From positions 248,001-312,000 of the forward strand of contig NC_047489.1 of assembly GCF_002079055.1 (NCBI RefSeq): DNA of 64,000 bases, in the 5' to 3' direction. The notes beneath the pieces are model-generated. The model saw only the letters and a list, made by a program, of their open reading frames with translations. It had not been told where the DNA came from and did no database searches. Origin of the DNA: Saccharomyces paradoxus. Taxonomy: Eukaryota > Ascomycota > Saccharomycetes > Saccharomycetales > Saccharomycetaceae. Positions 59,832-64,000 of the stretch are shown here, one piece after another (the first letter of the stretch is position 1; each line of letters opens with the position of its first letter). Made by a program: the position numbers and the translations under genes.

Positions 59832-62800
59832 ATGCTATCGGCCACTTACAGTGATTTGAACACAGCATCTAATATTGAAACGTCAAAGGGAAAACAGGCC
59901 GCTCAAATCCTCATTGCACAAATTAGTTTATTATTCACGACTCTTAACAACAACAATTTCGAATCCGTGGAAAGGGAAATTAAACATATTTTAGACAGAT
60001 CGTCCGTAGATATTTACATAAGAGTTTGGGAGCGTTTATTAACCTTAAGTTCTCGGGACATTTTACAAGCGGGAAAATTTTTACTTCAAGAGAATTTACT
60101 GCACAGATTACTATTGGAATTTGCCAAGGATTTACCAAAGAAAAGTACAGACCTTATTGAGCTTTTAAAAAAACGAACCTTCGATAACCAGGGGTTTCAA
60201 AAACAAACAGGAATTACATTATCACTTTTCATTGATCTATTTGATAAATCTGCAAACAAGGATATTATAGAATCACTTGACCGCTCCTCTCAGATTAACG
60301 ATTTCAAGACAATCAAGATGAATCATACAAATTATTTAAGGAACTTTTTCCTTCAAACTACACCAGAAACACTAGAGCCCAATTTACGCGACTTATTGCA
60401 TTCATTGGAAGGTGAAAGTCTAAATGACTTGCTGGCTCTTTTACTATCAGAAATACTTTCACCTGGGTCTCAGAATTTACAAAATGACCCCACACGGAGT
60501 TGGTTAACACCTTCGACGATTTTAGACGCAACTAACTGTGGTGACGTTATAGCAAGGTCAATAAACTCTGTGCAACCCAACCAGATAAATTGGAACCGTG
60601 TGTTTAATTTAATGTCAACAAAGTACTTTCTAAGTGCACCATTAAAGCCTACCACAGCATCTTTGAGTTGCTTGTTTGCTGCATTACACGATGGCCCAGT
60701 TATTGATGAATTTTTCAGCTGCGACTGGAAAGTTATTTTCAAACTAGATCTGGCCATTCAACTTCATAAGTGGTCGGTACAGAACGGCTGCTTTGATTTA
60801 CTGAGTGCAGAAGGTACTAGGAAAGTCTCTGAATCCATCCCGAACACAAAGCGATCTTTACTCTACTTATTATCTATTGCATCACTGAATTTAGAATTGT
60901 TCCTACAAAGGGAGGAATTGTCTGATAGTCCTATGCTAGCTTATTTTCAAGAGTGCTTTTTTGAAGATTTCAACTACGCCCCTGAGTATCTTGTTTTGGC
61001 ATTAATCAAAGAAATGAAGCGGTTCATTTTATTGATAGAAAACAGGACAATCATAGATGAGATACTGATTACTTTACTAATTCAAGTTTATAATAAATCA
61101 CCATCATCGTTCAAGGACGTTATATCTACAATAACTGATGATTCCAGGATCGTAGACGCAGCCAAAATCATAATCAATTCTGATGAAGCACCTATTGCAA
61201 ACTTTTTAAAGTCGTTGTTAGATACTGGGAGGTTAGATTCAGTCATTAATAAACTTCCCTTCAATGAAGCTTTTAGAATTTTGCCATGCGCAAGACAGAT
61301 TGGTTGGGAAGGGTTCGATACTTTTTTAAAGACAAAAGTTTCACCATCTAATGTCGATGTAGTGCTGGAATCACTAGAAGCTCAAACGAAAATGACTGAT
61401 GCAAACACTCCATTTAGGCCATTAAAAACATTTGACTTATTTGCTTTTCATTCATTAATTGGAGTATTGAACAAATGCCCACTGGATGTTCTCCAATTAC
61501 GGAGGTTTGAATCCATAGAGTTTTCTTTATTAATTGCCTTTCCTAGACTGATAAATTTTGGTTTTGGACACGATGAAGCTATTTTAGCCAATGGTGACAT
61601 TACAGCAATTAATAACGATATCGAAAAGGAGATGCAGAACTATCTACAGAAAATGTATAGTGGTGAATTAGCCATCAAAGATGTCATCGAACTTCTAAGA
61701 AGGTTAAGGGATAGCGACTTGCCTAGAGACCAGGAAGTCTTTACATGTATTACTCACGCTGTTATTGCAGAATCGACATTCTTCCAAGATTACCCATTAG
61801 ATGCATTAGCTACAACATCTGTTCTTTTTGGATCCATGATTCTTTTCCAACTGTTACGTGGATTTGTATTAGACGTCGCATTTAGGATAATCATGAGGTT
61901 TGCCAAGGAGCCTCCAGAATCCAAGATGTTTAAGTTTGCTGTTCAAGCTATTTATGCATTTAGAATACGTTTGGCCGAATATCCACAGTATTGTAAGGAT
62001 CTGTTGAGAGAAGTTCCGGCTTTAAAGTCTCAAGCTCAAGTTTACCAATCCATCGTTGAGGCTGCCACATTAGTAAATGCCCCAAAGGAAAGGCCAAGAC
62101 CTGCCCAGGAAATGATCCCACTAAAATTTTTTGTCGTGGATGAAGTCTCATGTCAGATCAATCAAGAAGGTGCTCCTAAAGATGTCGTAGAAAAAGTTCT
62201 TTTTGTTCTCAATAATGTTACGCTAGCTAATTTGAGTAATAAGGTCGATGAATTGAAGAAAAATTTATCACCAAATTTTTTTTCTTGGTTTTCCACATAT
62301 TTAGTTACTCAAAGGGCCAAAACAGAACCTAACTATCATGAACTTTATAGTAAGGTTATAGTTGCTATAGGATCGGGATTACTGCACCAATTCATGGTCA
62401 ACGTTACTTTGAGACAATTATTTGTTCTATTATCCACAAAGGACGAGCAAGCTATCGATAAGAAGCACCTAAAAAACTTGGCCTCATGGTTAGGCTGTAT
62501 CACTTTAGCTTTAAACAAACCAATCAAACACAAGAACATCGCCTTCAGGGAAATGTTACTTGAAGCCTATAAGGAAAAAAGACTGGAAATAGTTGTCCCG
62601 TTCGTAACAAAGATTTTACAAGGGGCTTCTGAATCAAAAATTTTTAAACCACCGAATCCATGGACTGTTGGTATATTGAAGCTGTTGATTGAGTTAAACG
62701 AAAAAGCAAACTGGAAATTAAGTTTGACCTTCGAAGTTGAGGTCTTATTAAAGTCTTTCAATTTGACCACCAAATCCCTTAAGCCCTCAAATTTCATTAA

Positions 62801-64000
62801 TACTCCTGAAGTTATAGAAACTTTATCAGGAGCTTTGGGTTCAATCACTTTGGAGCAACAACAAACGGAACAGCAAAGGCAAATTATGCTAATGCAACAG
62901 CACCAACAGCAGATGCTAATATACCAACAGAGACAGCAACAACAACAAAGGCAACAACAACAACAACAACAGCATCATATGAGTGCGAATACAATCACAG
63001 ATCAACAAACGAACTTTGGTGGCGAGGGATCAATTTCACATGATAATCCATTCAACAACTTACTTGGTTCTACTATTTTTGTAACCCATCCTGACTTGAA
63101 GAGGGTCTTTCAAATGGCTTTAGCCAAATCAGTGCGTGAAATTCTGTTAGAAGTGGTTGAAAAGTCATCAGGAATTGCTGTTGTTACGACAACAAAAATA
63201 ATACTCAAAGACTTTGCCACTGAAGTTGATGAATCTAAATTAAAAACCGCTGCAATCATTATGGTAAGGCATTTGGCACAAAGTTTAGCTCGAGCTACCT
63301 CGATCGAACCATTGAAAGAAGGCATACGTTCTACTATGGAATCACTAGCACCAAACTTAATGTCCCTTTCTTCTTCTCCAGCAGAGGAACTTGACACGGC
63401 AATAAATGAGAATGTCGGTATTGCTTTAGTTTTAATTGAAAAAGCATCTATGGATAAGTCCACTCAAGATTTGGCAGACCAATTGATGCAGGCGATTGCT
63501 ATTCGTCGTTACCACAAGGAAAGAAGGGCTGATCAACCATTTGTTACTCAAAATACCAACCCGTATTCACTATCCTTACCAGAACCTCTTGGATTAAAAA
63601 ATACTGGTGTTACTCCTCAACAATTTAGAGTATATGAAGAATTTGGTAAGAATATTCCAAACTTGGATGTCATTCCATTCGCAGGATTGCCCGCTCATGC
63701 TCCACCGTTAACTCCAAACATGGGTCTATCTCAACCACAGCAGCAACAAGCACAAATGCCTACTCAGCTCTTAACCTCCGAACAAATAAGAGCTCAACAA
63801 CAGCAACAACAGCAATTACAGAAGAACCGTCTGAATCAACCATCCCACTCGTCCCAACCCCCGGTTGTAAATGTGCCGAATCCTCAAGGTGGAATTGCTG
63901 CGGTTCAATCAGATTTGGAACAGAACCAACGTGTTCTTGTGCATCTCATGGACATTTTGGTCTCTCAAATTAAGGAAAATGCTGCGAAGAATAACTTAGC
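59832..64000 (+). CDS. CDC39: Cdc39/Not1, scaffold of the CCR4-NOT complex (5' part)
   Basis: Essential scaffold that holds the Ccr4-Caf1 deadenylases and the Not2-Not5 module, linking mRNA deadenylation, decay and transcription. The start is the ATG at 59832 (MLSATYSDLNTASNIETSK). The frame is open for 1389 codons to the window end; the S. cerevisiae protein has 2108, so the C-terminal third (including the Not1 C-terminal domain) lies outside. The N-terminal HEAT-like helices (1-750), the central MIF4G-type region that binds Caf1 (about 750-1000) and Gln-rich linkers (about 1010-1050 and 1295-1335) are inside. No break is seen. Confidence 0.97.
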   Translation, partial: MLSATYSDLNTASNIETSKGKQAAQILIAQISLLFTTLNNNNFESVEREIKHILDRSSVDIYIRVWERLLTLSSRDILQAGKFLLQENLLHRLLLEFAKDLPKKSTDLIELLKKRTFDNQGFQKQTGITLSLFIDLFDKSANKDIIESLDRSSQINDFKTIKMNHTNYLRNFFLQTTPETLEPNLRDLLHSLEGESLNDLLALLLSEILSPGSQNLQNDPTRSWLTPSTILDATNCGDVIARSINSVQPNQINWNRVFNLMSTKYFLSAPLKPTTASLSCLFAALHDGPVIDEFFSCDWKVIFKLDLAIQLHKWSVQNGCFDLLSAEGTRKVSESIPNTKRSLLYLLSIASLNLELFLQREELSDSPMLAYFQECFFEDFNYAPEYLVLALIKEMKRFILLIENRTIIDEILITLLIQVYNKSPSSFKDVISTITDDSRIVDAAKIIINSDEAPIANFLKSLLDTGRLDSVINKLPFNEAFRILPCARQIGWEGFDTFLKTKVSPSNVDVVLESLEAQTKMTDANTPFRPLKTFDLFAFHSLIGVLNKCPLDVLQLRRFESIEFSLLIAFPRLINFGFGHDEAILANGDITAINNDIEKEMQNYLQKMYSGELAIKDVIELLRRLRDSDLPRDQEVFTCITHAVIAESTFFQDYPLDALATTSVLFGSMILFQLLRGFVLDVAFRIIMRFAKEPPESKMFKFAVQAIYAFRIRLAEYPQYCKDLLREVPALKSQAQVYQSIVEAATLVNAPKERPRPAQEMIPLKFFVVDEVSCQINQEGAPKDVVEKVLFVLNNVTLANLSNKVDELKKNLSPNFFSWFSTYLVTQRAKTEPNYHELYSKVIVAIGSGLLHQFMVNVTLRQLFVLLSTKDEQAIDKKHLKNLASWLGCITLALNKPIKHKNIAFREMLLEAYKEKRLEIVVPFVTKILQGASESKIFKPPNPWTVGILKLLIELNEKANWKLSLTFEVEVLLKSFNLTTKSLKPSNFINTPEVIETLSGALGSITLEQQQTEQQRQIMLMQQHQQQMLIYQQRQQQQQRQQQQQQQHHMSANTITDQQTNFGGEGSISHDNPFNNLLGSTIFVTHPDLKRVFQMALAKSVREILLEVVEKSSGIAVVTTTKIILKDFATEVDESKLKTAAIIMVRHLAQSLARATSIEPLKEGIRSTMESLAPNLMSLSSSPAEELDTAINENVGIALVLIEKASMDKSTQDLADQLMQAIAIRRYHKERRADQPFVTQNTNPYSLSLPEPLGLKNTGVTPQQFRVYEEFGKNIPNLDVIPFAGLPAHAPPLTPNMGLSQPQQQQAQMPTQLLTSEQIRAQQQQQQQLQKNRLNQPSHSSQPPVVNVPNPQGGIAAVQSDLEQNQRVLVHLMDILVSQIKENAAKNNL
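62860..62975 (+). repeat. CAA/CAG tract coding Gln-rich linker in CDC39
   Basis: Gln-rich codons, densest at 62930-62975, follow the MIF4G region of Not1. They are a repeat-prone linker; a second shorter one lies at about 63720-63830. Confidence 0.85.

Overview
The window is nuclear DNA of a budding yeast of the Saccharomyces sensu stricto group. Thirty-one protein genes and one tRNA gene stand in the same order and orientation as on the right arm of S. cerevisiae chromosome III, from PWP2 (YCR057C) to CDC39 (YCR093W). Nearly every protein aligns end to end with its S. cerevisiae namesake as I remember it. Differences are roughly 5-10 % in ordinary proteins and far more in low-complexity ones (FIG2, SED4), and several lengths differ by a few residues. 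That is too much for S. cerevisiae itself and probably for S. paradoxus; it fits the S. mikatae / S. jurei / S. kudriavzevii level. I cannot settle the species by reading. All genes are intron-free except the tRNA.

Layout. 1-7.0 kb: PWP2 (SSU processome), YIH1 (Gcn2 control), TAH1 (Hsp90/R2TP), a gap with an exact ARS consensus match, and YCR061W (Ytp1-like membrane protein). 7.0-12.6 kb: a fossil delta LTR beside the intron-bearing tRNA-Ser(CGA) gene SUP61, then BUD31 (spliceosome), HCM1 (S-phase forkhead factor with an SBF/MBF-type promoter) and RAD18 (PCNA ubiquitin ligase). 12.7-20.2 kb: SED4, ATG15, CPR4 and IMG2. 20.4-32.3 kb: RSA4, SSK22, SOL2, the divergent pair ERS1/EGO2, FUB1 and PAT1. 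32.4-44.0 kb: PTC6, SRB8, AHC2, TRX3, TUP1, CSM1 and a LYAR-type zinc-finger gene. 44.6-52.1 kb: ABP1 and the large mating adhesin gene FIG2. 52.2-64.0 kb: a CXXC zinc protein (YCR090C), an unusually long 1.37-kb gap, KIN82, MSH3 and the first two thirds of CDC39, which runs off the end.

The genes do not form operons, but some are linked by regulation or function. PWP2, RSA4 and the LYAR-like gene each carry PAC plus RRPE motifs, the signature of the ribosome-biogenesis regulon. ERS1 and EGO2 share a 161-bp divergent promoter, and both act at the vacuole in or near the EGO/TORC1 system. PAT1 and CDC39 both belong to mRNA decay, and SRB8, TUP1 and AHC2 to transcriptional control.

No foreign island, CRISPR array or whole mobile element is present. 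The parts least explained by known genes are: a near-perfect 44-bp inverted repeat and a small hydrophobic ORF in the YCR090C-KIN82 gap; homogenised and newly expanded repeats in FIG2; an Asp-Met array at the predicted mature N-terminus of YCR061W; and an in-frame upstream AUG extension of PAT1. These are candidates for follow-up, not demonstrated systems.
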